From Natrinema versiforme (GTDB taxonomy: Archaea; Halobacteriota; Halobacteria; Halobacteriales; Natrialbaceae), in assembly GCF_005576615.1 (NCBI RefSeq), contig NZ_CP040332.1, positions 248,001 to 312,000 on the forward strand: DNA of 64,000 nucleotides, read 5' to 3'. A program made the position numbers and the translations under genes. This document shows positions 8,511 to 17,193 of the stretch, piece after piece. Below the pieces are notes generated by a model that saw nothing but the letters and a program-made list of their open reading frames with translations, had not been told where the DNA came from and ran no database searches. How positions within the stretch are numbered: position 1 is the first letter of the stretch; the number at the start of each line of letters is the position of its first letter.

Positions 8511-9301
8511 CAATTGAGATCCAAAATCTCTCGAAACAATTCGAGCAACCCGATGGCGGACAGCTTGAGGTCCTACAAGATGTTGATCTGGTCGTCGAAG
8601 AAGAATCGTTCACAACCATTATGGGGCCGTCTGGCTGTGGGAAGTCGACGTTGTTGAACATCCTCGCGGGTCTCGTTTCACGCGATAGCGGAACGATAAC
8701 CCGTGATGGGGAGCCAGTTAACCCAGCCTCATTATCGTACGCTTATATCTTTCAAGATCCGCGGCTACTCAAATGGCGGACAGTCCGGCAGAACATCTCG
8801 TTTGCACTGACAGCCAAGGGCATCCCTGAATCCGAACACGACACCAGAATCGAAGAGAGTCTGGAGATGGTTGGCTTGCTCGAGAACAAGGACAGCTACC
8901 CTCTCCAGCTTTCTGGCGGACAGCGACAGCGTGTCGGTATTGCTCGTGCGCTCGCAGTTGATCCCGATGTTTTGCTGATGGACGAACCGTTCAGCGCGCT
9001 CGATGAACTCACAGCGCGACAGCTCCGCAGAGACGTCCTCGACCTCTGGCAAGAGACCGGAAAGACGGTTCTGTTCGTGACTCACAACATCAGTGAAGCC
9101 GTCTATCTATCAGACAAAATATTGTTCATTGATAACGATGGACAGATCTTCAATCGCGCGACTATCGACGTTGAGCGCCCGCGCGAATTCGAGGCTCCAG
9201 AACTGGTCGAGCTCGAGACAGAGCTGATGAATCAGTTCTTCGGCCATCTCGAAGGAAGCACGGAGGAAGAATCTGAGGAGTTACTGGAGGAGATGGAATG
9301 A
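8507..9301 (+). CDS. ABC transporter ATPase, SsuB/TauB type
   Basis: A 264-residue nucleotide-binding protein. The start is taken at ATG 8507 ([12 protein letters not shown]) because it overlaps the preceding stop by four bases and gives the normal family N-terminus. Motifs are Walker [10 protein letters not shown] (residues 40-48), Q-loop [10 protein letters not shown], signature [15 protein letters not shown] and Walker B VLLMDEPF, followed by the switch His in FVTHN. It energises the permeases at 7656 and 9298. The C-terminal tail is very acidic ([11 protein letters not shown]), a halophilic adaptation. Its end overlaps the start of the next gene. Confidence 0.92.
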   Translation: MTIEIQNLSKQFEQPDGGQLEVLQDVDLVVEEESFTTIMGPSGCGKSTLLNILAGLVSRDSGTITRDGEPVNPASLSYAYIFQDPRLLKWRTVRQNISFALTAKGIPESEHDTRIEESLEMVGLLENKDSYPLQLSGGQRQRVGIARALAVDPDVLLMDEPFSALDELTARQLRRDVLDLWQETGKTVLFVTHNISEAVYLSDKILFIDNDGQIFNRATIDVERPREFEAPELVELETELMNQFFGHLEGSTEEESEELLEEME

Positions 9302-10089
9302 TGCGAAAGGTCGTTGCCGCGGGATGGATCTCCCAAATAGCGATCCCCATCGCTGCCTTCGTCGCTATGTGGCAACTCGCTGCAATGGCGATCGCCAATC
9401 CAGCGACTCTACCAACGCCAGCACACGTCTTTTCACTGGCGATCGAATTCTCACTCCAGCCCGGCCCACGCGGCTATACGGCTATCTATCATCTAGAACG
9501 GACGTTCCTCCGGGTCCTAATTGCGACAGTCATCGCGCTGTCGCTCAGCGTCGTCTTCGGCATCCTCATGTGGCGTTCGGAGACAGTTGAGGCAGTCCTC
9601 TCGGACTGGCTTCCGTTCTGGATGACGATCCCGACGGTCATCCTGATCCTGATCTGCATGATCCTCTTCCAGTTTAGCACGATGTCGGTTATCGTCGCTG
9701 TACTGGTTGCAGCGACGCCATTCGGCATCGTAAATCTCTGGGAGGGGATGAAAAGCGTCGACACTGGCCTACTTGAGATGACAGCCGCATTCGACGCCTC
9801 GTCGTTTCAGGTCTGGAAAGACGTCTATGTCCCGCACCTCTCACCGTACATCTTCGGCACATTCCGATACATCCTCGGAATGGTCTGGAAGATCGTCGCA
9901 TTAGCAGAGGTGTTCGGCATCCAGTCAGGAATCGGCTCAATGTTCCGATACTGGTACTCCCAAGGTAGGATTGACGCGCTGCTAGCCTACTTACTGGTAT
10001 TTGTCCTAGTAATGTTAACCATCGAGTATGGTGTATTGAAGCCGGTCGAATGGCGGACGTTCAAATGGAGGGATTCCAATGTGAGCTAA
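9298..10089 (+). CDS. ABC transporter permease 2, SsuC/TauC type
   Basis: A 263-residue membrane protein with about six transmembrane segments and an EAA-like loop (NLWEGMKSVDTGLLEMTAA). It is homologous to permease 1 in that loop and in the segment FQVWKDVYVPHLSPY, but otherwise quite different. The start codon is ATG 9298 or 9301, overlapping the ATPase stop. The operon thus contains one binding protein, one ATPase and two permeases. About 100 bases separate it from the DapA-like gene. Confidence 0.87.
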   Translation: MMRKVVAAGWISQIAIPIAAFVAMWQLAAMAIANPATLPTPAHVFSLAIEFSLQPGPRGYTAIYHLERTFLRVLIATVIALSLSVVFGILMWRSETVEAVLSDWLPFWMTIPTVILILICMILFQFSTMSVIVAVLVAATPFGIVNLWEGMKSVDTGLLEMTAAFDASSFQVWKDVYVPHLSPYIFGTFRYILGMVWKIVALAEVFGIQSGIGSMFRYWYSQGRIDALLAYLLVFVLVMLTIEYGVLKPVEWRTFKWRDSNVS

Positions 10090-10190
10090 CGATTTTATCG
10101 GTCACTCACTAGAGACCGAGCTCGCCACTCATGCATCGAGGAGTACAGTCTACGTAGAAATACCCGCAAGATACGCGATCCAACGATACA

Positions 10191-11156
10191 ATGACAGCAA
10201 ACACGGCAGATGCGAACGGAATCGAGAACGAAATCGAACTCAACGGCGTCTTCGTCCCCCACGTAACACCGCTCACGTCCGAAGGCGACATCGACGAACA
10301 GAGCCTCCGACGACTGATCCAATACTTCAATGGTGTCGACGGTCTCGGCGGTCTTATCTCCTGTACGCGCGTCGGTGAAGGACCAGTGCTAACGTTCGAA
10401 GAGAAGCGTCGCGTCTTCGAAATCGTCACGGAGGAAATCGACGACGACCTGCCATACGTCAGTACGATCGCTCCGCGGTCAACCGATGAGGCGGTCGAAA
10501 AGGCCATCGCCGCTCAGGAGGCAGGTACCGACGCAGTAATGGTGATTCCACCTCTACTCTTCGCCTGGGGGAACACCTCGCCGGAGATGCGCTATCGCTT
10601 CTTCCAGGAACTCGACGAACGTGCCGGCGTCCCTATCGTTCTCTTCCAGGTCCCCATCGAGTCCTACTGGTACGAACCGGAGACGCTCGGACGCATCTCC
10701 CAGCTTGAGTCCGTCATCGGAATCAAGGAGGCTAGCTTCAATGTTAGTCTCTTCACCGACGTCGTTCACACGCTCAAGAACGACGGTGGCGAAATAGACA
10801 TCCTCTCTGGGAACGACCGCTTCCTTGCCCAGTCATTCATGCTCGGCATTGACGGCGCACTCGTCGGTGTTGCCAACGTTCTTCCTGAACGATGGGTCGA
10901 AATGTACGACCTCGCTCGGCAGCATCGCTACGCCGAGGCGCTTGAGATCCAAGAAGAGCTACTTGAGGTCAAAGAATTGCTATTCAGGCAGCCCATCGTC
11001 ACAGCGACCTCGCGAATCAAGTATTGCCTCAAGCTTCAAGGAATTATTGAGGACGACTACGTCCGCAGTCCGCAACCGGTCGTCGCCGACGATGAACGGG
11101 CTGACCTGCGTGATCAACTGATCACTCACGGGGCGCTCGAGGGTGATAGCCAATGA
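10191..11156 (+). CDS. DapA/N-acetylneuraminate lyase superfamily protein (non-canonical)
   Basis: A 321-residue (beta/alpha)8 aldolase or lyase of the dihydrodipicolinate synthase superfamily. The Schiff-base Lys is visible in VIGIKEAS (Lys 179). Two hallmarks of true DapA are absent. The TTGE substrate loop reads TRVGEGPVLT, and the conserved Tyr of YNVP reads Phe (VLFQVP). It is therefore unlikely to make dihydrodipicolinate and more likely cleaves or condenses another 2-oxo acid. Its stop overlaps the start of the LLM oxidoreductase by 4 bases, and the pair sits behind an importer, which points to catabolism of the imported compound. Substrate unknown. Confidence 0.8.
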   Translation: MTANTADANGIENEIELNGVFVPHVTPLTSEGDIDEQSLRRLIQYFNGVDGLGGLISCTRVGEGPVLTFEEKRRVFEIVTEEIDDDLPYVSTIAPRSTDEAVEKAIAAQEAGTDAVMVIPPLLFAWGNTSPEMRYRFFQELDERAGVPIVLFQVPIESYWYEPETLGRISQLESVIGIKEASFNVSLFTDVVHTLKNDGGEIDILSGNDRFLAQSFMLGIDGALVGVANVLPERWVEMYDLARQHRYAEALEIQEELLEVKELLFRQPIVTATSRIKYCLKLQGIIEDDYVRSPQPVVADDERADLRDQLITHGALEGDSQ

Positions 11157-12115
11157 AGTTCGGCCTACGTCCGATGGAGGGAGGCAATGATTTCACGCCG
11201 ACGCTCGAACAGATCGAAGCTGCCGAGGAACTCGGCTTCGATTCGGTCTGGTTCGCTGAACATTACACACCGGACGAACAGTGGTGGCCAACATCGCTGC
11301 TCAACCTTGCTGCGGTCGCCAGTCGCACGACCGAGATCGAGCTCGGGTCTAATATTATTGTAGCCCCGTTTTACAATCCGGTCTGGCTAGCTAATGCAGT
11401 CGCAATGCTCGATGTCATCAGCGAAGGACGATTCACCTGTGGACTCGGCGTCGGCTATGATCCGACTGAGTTCGAGGCCTTTGACGTCTCTCTCGATGAT
11501 CGGGTCGGCCGAACAATTGAAACGACGATCCTGTTAAAGAAACTCTGGACCCAAGACCGGGTCTCGTTCGATGGAAAGCACTTTTCTGTCGACGATTACG
11601 GGATTGCTCCCCAGCCTCAGCAGGAGCCGCGTCCAGAGATCTGGTACGGCGTCTGGGGGAATTACTTGCTTGAGCAAGCGGCCAAACGTGCCGATGCTTG
11701 GATACCGGGCGCCGTCGCCAGCCTCGACGTTCTTGAAGAAAAGCAAGCACTCTATGACGAGCATCTAGACGGTACACCGGCATCACGCCCACTACTTCGA
11801 GACATCGTCGTTGGTGAAACGCGCACTAAAGCGATGGAGCGCGCAAAGGAGCATCTCGATGAGAAGTACCAAATCTACGCCGGACGGGGGCACCAATTCT
11901 TCGAGGACTATGAGTCCGATCGGTTCGAGGAGTTCGCTCGCGAGCGCATAATCGTGGGGACTCCCGAGGAGTGCACCGAAGGAATTGAGACCTACCGGGA
12001 TGCCCTCGATCTCGACCACCTGATCTTCCGGTTTACATATCCGGATATGGATACTGAAGAGACGATGGAGACGATGGAAACGATCGCAACAGAGGTTCTA
12101 TCCGCGTTCAACTGA
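11153..12115 (+). CDS. LLM-class (probably F420-dependent) oxidoreductase
   Basis: A 320-residue luciferase-like monooxygenase superfamily barrel. Typical segments are ELGFDSVWFAEHY, RTTEIELGSNIIVAPFYNP, and DVISEGRFTCGLGVGYDPTEF, with GTPEECTEGIETY near the C-terminus. In haloarchaea most members use coenzyme F420, but FMN cannot be excluded from sequence. It is translationally coupled (ATGA overlap) to the DapA-like gene and followed 3 bases later by the EamA transporter. With an SsuABC-like transporter this recalls sulfonate-utilising clusters, yet the DapA-like partner does not fit that pathway. Confidence 0.83.
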   Translation: MKFGLRPMEGGNDFTPTLEQIEAAEELGFDSVWFAEHYTPDEQWWPTSLLNLAAVASRTTEIELGSNIIVAPFYNPVWLANAVAMLDVISEGRFTCGLGVGYDPTEFEAFDVSLDDRVGRTIETTILLKKLWTQDRVSFDGKHFSVDDYGIAPQPQQEPRPEIWYGVWGNYLLEQAAKRADAWIPGAVASLDVLEEKQALYDEHLDGTPASRPLLRDIVVGETRTKAMERAKEHLDEKYQIYAGRGHQFFEDYESDRFEEFARERIIVGTPEECTEGIETYRDALDLDHLIFRFTYPDMDTEETMETMETIATEVLSAFN

Positions 12116-12118
12116 TAA

Positions 12119-13021
12119 ATGTCAGCTACCTTCGTCGGGATCGGGCTTGCCATGGCGGGAGCGATCTGTCTTGCCCTGCAAGCTATCTTCATTCGTATCG
12201 GCACCGACGAAGGCGGCGTCATTGATGCATTGCTCGTCGTACTAGCGAGCAACATTCTATTTGTGGTTGTCCCAGTCACGATCTACTATTACCCTGCCTA
12301 TCAAGTGACGGTATTCTCACTGATCGTCTTCATTGCAGCAGGCATCACCGGGACAGTTCTCGCACGGTCGCTCTACTACCTAAGTATCGAACGAATTGGT
12401 GCTAGTCGGACTGAGCCAATTAAATCGTCTCAACCACTGCACGCGACGATTGTAGCGATCTTTGTACTTTCAGAGCCTGTAACATTTGAACACTTTCTTG
12501 GAATTGTGCTTATCACTACTGGTATTATACTAGTCTCAACCGAAATAACTAGTAGCCAGGCAAAAGTAAGCGATACCTCATCTGCAATGATCCTCATAGT
12601 ACCATTAACTTCTGCATTCTTCTTTGGCATCGAGCCTAGCTTTGTCAAACTAGGGTTCCAAGAAGGAACTCCCGTCTACGTCGGATTAGCAATTAAGGTT
12701 CTCGCAGCAAGTATTGGTTTCCTCGGATACCTCTGGTTTGTGGACCGACTACCAACACTCCGATCAGTACTACAGGCCTCTGGCCGCTGGTATATCGCAG
12801 CGGGTCTCGTGAATACGGGTTTTCTTTATGCGTATTACATGGCATTGGAGCGGACAGCCGTCTCGATCGTTGTTCCGATCGTCCAAACGAGTCCACTGCT
12901 CGTCGCGTTTGTCGCCTATCTTGCGCTCTCACACAGAGAGCAAGTAACGAGGCAGACAATGGCCGCTGCAGGGGTTATTGTGGTCGGTGCTATTATTATT
13001 ACTCTATACGGTTCCACATGA
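12119..13021 (+). CDS. EamA/DMT-family transporter
   Basis: A 300-residue membrane protein with about ten hydrophobic helices arranged as two EamA repeats (first about residues 5-140, second about 150-295). The recurring pattern includes ARSLYYLSIERIGASRTEPI in the first half and AYYMALERTAVSIVVPIVQT in the second. Such proteins export metabolites or amino acids. It starts 3 bases after the LLM gene, so it is the last member of the operon and may release a by-product of the pathway. The second half uses fewer GC-ending codons than the upstream genes. Confidence 0.83.
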   Translation: MSATFVGIGLAMAGAICLALQAIFIRIGTDEGGVIDALLVVLASNILFVVVPVTIYYYPAYQVTVFSLIVFIAAGITGTVLARSLYYLSIERIGASRTEPIKSSQPLHATIVAIFVLSEPVTFEHFLGIVLITTGIILVSTEITSSQAKVSDTSSAMILIVPLTSAFFFGIEPSFVKLGFQEGTPVYVGLAIKVLAASIGFLGYLWFVDRLPTLRSVLQASGRWYIAAGLVNTGFLYAYYMALERTAVSIVVPIVQTSPLLVAFVAYLALSHREQVTRQTMAAAGVIVVGAIIITLYGST

Positions 13022-13492
13022 TCGGCATCAACCAAACAAACTAATCGGTCAAACCTCTACACCTATATTTGGACCATCTATATTACATCAGTTCATCAAT
13101 AATAATTCCCCTTGTAACAGAACTTTGGATCGATGCCTCAAACAGTCAGACACGAACTCTCTGGACTTACTGAAGCAAACGAAGAAGAAGGAGTTGATGA
13201 CAGGGACTCCCTGATCTAATCTCTTTCTTGAGCTGGGTTCTCACCTGCTCTTTGAAGATCTGGAACCGGGTTTCAAGCTCACTGAACTGCTGATTCAACT
13301 GTTCTTGTTTTCAGAGGCGCGATTTACTGGATGCCGGTAGTGATCGGTGGTGCGTCGGTGTCCGTGTTTGGTGTTCGAGTACTTCAGTAGTACCGACAAG
13401 AGATACGGGGAATCGCGTACAAGCCAGAGAAGGATTTTCATGCTCATACTGGCAGCTAAAATACATAAAGATCTAATCTGTATACTGAGTTA
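13022..13492. other. Intergenic, no supported gene
   Basis: About 470 bases between the EamA gene and an IS630-like remnant. It is moderately AT-rich. Short open frames here have no family features. I see no convincing hairpin terminator. Confidence 0.45.
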
Positions 13493-13926
13493 GTGGCTCT
13501 GGTTAACGTTTTGACCGACTACCTCCGCCAGCACCTGGCGGAGGTTGACGATGCAGCCGCAACAGAGCGGCTCATGGCTGCAATCACGTACAAAGAGATC
13601 GATGAGGTAACGCAAGAGGACGCAACCGAACTGTGCAGATATTCTGAAGGATGGGCGTCAAAGTGGTCCAGCCGACTCAAGCGGTCGCCGATGAGCCGTT
13701 CGAAGAAGTTGTCTACGACGAGCCACGACCAGGGGGCCATCCAAACTTTGACGCGCCCGCGTGGACCGTTCCACTGGTTCGTCAGTATCTCCGTGAAGAG
13801 TTCAGATCAGAACGGCAGCGAGGACAGGTTACACCGTCACGTCAGCGAACCTGTTGGAACAGGTCCGCTGCGACTGATTCCGACCCAAACACATCGAGCG
13901 GAATCATCCGTGTCGGGCATCGCTGA
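13493..13926 (+). pseudogene. IS630-like transposase N-terminal remnant
   Basis: The first frame (GTG 13493) spells the N-terminal helix-turn-helix part of an IS630-type haloarchaeal transposase: LTDYLRQHLAEVDDAAATER then AITYKEIDEVTQEDATELCR. Near 13680 the reading continues in another frame with ADEPFEEVVYDEPRPGGHPN and DAPAWTVPLVRQYLREEF. The catalytic DDE domain is missing. At least one frameshift and a large 3' deletion make this a dead fragment. The open frame that runs on to 14065 is not related to the family after the shift. Confidence 0.65.
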
Positions 13927-14104
13927 CGCAGTGCCCTTGTCCTCTTCGACTCTACAGCGACCGCTCAACAGTATCAACAATTTTCTACGTAAGAGTGAAC
14001 TCCAAATATATTCGCGTACTTATGTCCATAAGTATGAACTCCACCGTGACCTGCTGTCCCGGTAGACCGATTTGGTGAAGAAAATTCTATACTCCTGTAG
14101 TAGT

Positions 14105-14470
14105 TTAGGTGAACCGGACGCCGATATCGTGCATATTGTCGTTGTAGCGGGCAATGTTGATAACTAGTGGCGTAACACTTTCGACTTCAGCCGCATTTGC
14201 TAGCGGCCCGGCACTCAGGGCCCGTATCCCGGCCAGTTCGTTTACGAGGTCGATGACCTGCTGACGTACCTCTTCGTCGTTGGCCACTACGAGTGTATCG
14301 ACGTCAAGGTCAGCGTTGAGGTCGGCAAGGCGGTCGGCAGCGAGATTGTGAAACGCTCCTGCGATAGCCGTCGATGCAGGTGCACGCTTGGCGACTAGTT
14401 CGGTTACGCACCCCACGGACGGCGGATTAAAATGGAGACCTGACTCATCTCCCTGCATTCCTACTGCAGG
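14105..14470 (-). pseudogene. C-terminal fragment of NADPH:F420 oxidoreductase
   Basis: About 115 residues match the C-terminal half of haloarchaeal NADPH-dependent F420 reductase: VGMQGDESGLHFNPP, TAIAGAFHNLAADRLADL, DVDTLVVANDEEVRQQVIDL, and GPLANAAEVESVTPLVINIA up to the stop. The N-terminal Rossmann domain that binds NADP is absent. Homology ends near 14465, exactly where a different truncated gene (14445-14624) begins, so the two are joined by a rearrangement. It cannot be a functional reductase. Confidence 0.72.
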
Positions 14471-14624
14471 GCGACTCCTCGAGACGGGCCTCACGTTCCT
14501 TGTGCTCGGCTAGCGCTTCGGCGTGCGTAGCAACGTCTCGGAGCCGTTCCGGGTCCGACTCGTTGAGCGTGTTAACGATCTCCGTCGGGAGGTTCGCCGG
14601 TGGGGTCGGGGGTTCGTAGGACAT
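14445..14624 (-). pseudogene. Truncated small haloarchaeal protein of the MSYEPPTPP type
   Basis: ATG 14624 opens a 59-residue frame beginning MSYEPPTPPANLPTEIVNTL and continuing RLRDVATHAEALAEHKEREA before ending in unrelated residues at a stop at 14445. I recall longer haloarchaeal proteins with this N-terminus, usually hypothetical and often near mobile or plasmid genes. Here the 3' part has been replaced by the F420 reductase fragment near 14450-14470. The 15 bases upstream of the start abut a spaced inverted repeat (14639-14679) that may control it. The protein could still be translated. Confidence 0.55.
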
Positions 14625-14638
14625 CGGCTACTCTCGTG

Positions 14639-14679
14639 TTAACCAACACAACCCACTAATCCATAGTTTTGTTGGTTAA
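14639..14679. promoter_or_regulatory. Spaced inverted repeat 1 (10-bp arms, 21-bp spacer)
   Basis: TTAACCAACA at 14639-14648 and its exact reverse complement TGTTGGTTAA at 14670-14679. It lies just upstream of the gene starting at 14624. An identical arm pair with the same 21-base spacer occurs at 14881-14921. The spacer sequences differ, so the arms are what is conserved. Confidence 0.6.
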
Positions 14680-14880
14680 GACAACTTGAGCGGTTCTTGT
14701 ATCTGCTGACTGTAACACTACTCGAAACTTACCCGGGTACGGGAAAGCGCGCCTCGCGCCTTTCGGCGTAGACAAACATGCTGCGGTATAGACATGGGCA
14801 ACCCGTCAGGCAGCCAAGAGTTCTCGAGTTGGTGGAGGTAGGACGGGTGGACAGTCGAGATTCATCGACTCCTTCGAGTG

Positions 14881-14921
14881 TTAACCAACAATCTTGCGCG
14901 TACGACCATTGTGTTGGTTAA
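14881..14921. promoter_or_regulatory. Spaced inverted repeat 2, same arms and spacing
   Basis: TTAACCAACA at 14881-14890 and TGTTGGTTAA at 14912-14921. Both copies are also preceded by GTG, giving GTGTTAACCAACA. It lies about 180 bases before the MBL-fold gene. Candidate operator or recombinase-binding site. Confidence 0.6.
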
Positions 14922-15101
14922 GAATGCGACGAAGTCCACTGGAGTTCGTGTGTCAATTTCGCTGTGAAAATGTCTGATTCAACTGTCCTCCTCTCACCAG
15001 TCGGTTCAATGCTACCGACGGTGACCGCGTGATCCGGGTGACACTTTTGGAAGAAGATCCTCTGCCTTTATACAGGGCTGTGGTTAATGTAGATAAAACG
15101 C

Positions 15102-16748
15102 ATGCGTGTCTCCTATCAACATGCAAATATCAACAGCGGCAACGAATCGACGCTGCTACGGTTTACAGCTGCGGATGGCACGCGTGCTTGTATTCTCGTC
15201 GACGCAGGAGATGGCGTCAATCTCGACACACTACTTGCAGACGATGAGTATCTGAACGCAATCCTACTCACACACCCGCATATCGATCATTATCGCACGC
15301 TCGCAACGAACGTCCGACACAATGCTCCGGTCTATACGGCAGACACAACCGCCGCTATCCTCGAGCAGTCTCTCCCGGAAGCCACACAGGACAACGACCT
15401 TGGGGATATCTCCGCCGCTCTCGACGCCCTCGAACCGATCGACGACTGGACGTCGATTCTCAATGGACTCGAGGTCCGGCCGGTTGCCGCTGGCCATACA
15501 CCTGGTGGGGCAGGGTTCCTGGTCCGGTTTCGTGATGAGACTGCGACTGACGACCCCCTCAACAGCGAGCAACACATTCTCATCTCGGGGGACTTCACGA
15601 CGCGACCATGTGCGGGATTCCCGGGTCTGGAAACATCCTACCCGTTCGATGTCGACTGTCTATTGCTAAACGTCGCGAGCAACGATTCCTACACGACATC
15701 ACTGAATGAGTCACTTCGGTCGACCCTCGAGCACGCGTATGCTGGCTCACGAGTGGTTGTCGCAGCGAGTTCGTTAACGGGCGTTCACTACGCGACACTG
15801 CTGGGTCACTGTACGGAAATACTCGAGCGCGAGGTTCCGATCACGCTCGTCGGTCAGGCCGCGAAACTCTACGACACCCTCGAGTACGATGTGTCTGGGG
15901 TCGAACCAACAGCGGTCTTCGACCGGACGAACGAGGTACTGGCAGATGGCGGGATCACGATTGCCGGACCGGAGATGCCGACGACCGGCAGTACACAGCG
16001 ACTCCTGCAGGCGATCGGCGACGATCCTGTTGCTGCGTTCGTTCAATTGACGACGGGAGACGAGGTCGACCCAGCAGACACCCGCTGTACCACACAGGCG
16101 TTTTCACTGTCGAACCATCCCAGTAGCGAGACGATCACCGACATTGTCCGCAACATCGCTCCGAAAGAGGTCGTCATCAAACACGCGAGCGGACGGATGC
16201 TCAAGGAATTTCAGCGGCGCTTCGATTGCTGTTTTACGTGGGGAACGAACGATACAGGGATCCACTGCCTCTACGAGAACGGCGAGTGGCAGGTCCCCGA
16301 TTGGATCACCGACTCGACTGCAAGTCGAATTCAAAGCCGACAGTGGGAAGCGATCCAAGAGCAGTCACTCGAGATTGACGCCTCACTACCTCGCTGTCGA
16401 CATGGGTCGATCGATCTTGAGGCAGAAGGTGTCGATCTCGATGCCCTCGAAGAGACGTTTTCAGGAGCTATCGAGGACCCATATTCCGGTACCGATCCTG
16501 AGAACAACAGTTCGAAACCAGCTGAAAGTGACGAGGACGACCGACAGCACGATCGATCGTTCGAGGAAGACGTCCTCGCCCGTCTCGAGGCGATTGAAAC
16601 GACACTCGACCGATCAGAGGAGACGGTTTCAGCCCGCGTACTGAGCGATGGTGCGGACAAGCAGATCTTGCAACTTCTAGAGGCCGCTGATGTCGACGCT
16701 GGTGACGTAGTCGACGTAACTATCAAAACAGAACCGGGCGACGAATAG
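15102..16748 (+). CDS. MBL-fold metallo-hydrolase with long C-terminal extension
   Basis: A 548-residue protein with the metallo-beta-lactamase signature HPHIDH (residues 58-63), which would bind two metal ions, usually zinc. Further ligand candidates are His in AAGHTPGGAG (about 133), Asp in LISGDFTTRP (about 164) and His in VIKHASG (about 364). The latter follows a segment that resembles the helical insertion of beta-CASP nucleases, but the fit is loose. From about residue 430 comes an acidic linker, then a predicted coiled coil (EEDVLARLEAIETTLDRSEE) and a tail ending DAGDVVDVTI. Start ATG 15102 gives the first MBL strand without a signal peptide, so it is cytoplasmic. Nuclease, phosphodiesterase or other hydrolase roles are all possible. 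Confidence 0.75.
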   Translation: MRVSYQHANINSGNESTLLRFTAADGTRACILVDAGDGVNLDTLLADDEYLNAILLTHPHIDHYRTLATNVRHNAPVYTADTTAAILEQSLPEATQDNDLGDISAALDALEPIDDWTSILNGLEVRPVAAGHTPGGAGFLVRFRDETATDDPLNSEQHILISGDFTTRPCAGFPGLETSYPFDVDCLLLNVASNDSYTTSLNESLRSTLEHAYAGSRVVVAASSLTGVHYATLLGHCTEILEREVPITLVGQAAKLYDTLEYDVSGVEPTAVFDRTNEVLADGGITIAGPEMPTTGSTQRLLQAIGDDPVAAFVQLTTGDEVDPADTRCTTQAFSLSNHPSSETITDIVRNIAPKEVVIKHASGRMLKEFQRRFDCCFTWGTNDTGIHCLYENGEWQVPDWITDSTASRIQSRQWEAIQEQSLEIDASLPRCRHGSIDLEAEGVDLDALEETFSGAIEDPYSGTDPENNSSKPAESDEDDRQHDRSFEEDVLARLEAIETTLDRSEETVSARVLSDGADKQILQLLEAADVDAGDVVDVTIKTEPGDE

Positions 16749-16801
16749 TACGGTATCACGGATTCACTGTCGCGCGGTGGAAGCGCGACATGGCCAATCC
16801 A

Positions 16802-16817
16802 CCCCCCCCCCCCCCCC
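16802..16817. repeat. 16-base cytosine homopolymer
   Basis: An unbroken run of about 16 C residues just downstream of the MBL gene, in non-coding DNA. A hairpin GTCGCGC-GGTGGAA-GCGCGAC lies immediately before it at about 16769-16789 and could act as the MBL-gene terminator. Confidence 0.6.
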
Positions 16818-16910
16818 TCCCTAACATTGTCCAAATCCCGCCGGCGACGGTTGATACCCCCACCTACCGGGCGCTTTTACAGTTTTCTCGAGGAGAGTAT
16901 CAGATCGCGT

Positions 16911-17090
16911 TTACCCCATTTCGAGTGCATCAACGGCCTCGGCAGGCCCGATATCGTACTCGACGAGGCAGTTCGCTGCGAGCTGCCACGCTTGCTAAGC
17001 GAGTTCGGGAGCAGCGTCCTCATAGTGAGCACTGAACTCGATCAGTGCGACTGCGACGAGGAGATCCTCCTGTCGATCGGTGAGAGGCAT
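16911..17090 (-). pseudogene. Small LTDRQ-family protein, copy with internal stop
   Basis: On the minus strand ATG 17090 opens MPLTDRQEDLLVAVALIEFS, then AHYEDAAPELA, a TAG stop, and continues in frame QAWQLAANCLVEYDIGPAEA to TAA at 16911. The intact relative is at 29142-29315 and another broken one at 27887-28068. The family is a roughly 57-residue acidic helical protein that I do not recognise by name. The single premature stop at codon 31 makes this a probable pseudogene. Confidence 0.6.
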
Positions 17091-17193
17091 CGCCGATGTT
17101 GGGCGCGGCTTCTCTAATAAACCTCAGGACTATCGTTGCTTGACTGGAGTTTGTAGAAGGGAGGATGGGGATACACTGATAGGAACCTGCTTG

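Noticed and set aside
16802-16817. Poly-C tract as a phase-variation switch
   Set aside because: It lies downstream of the MBL gene and outside any supported reading frame or promoter.
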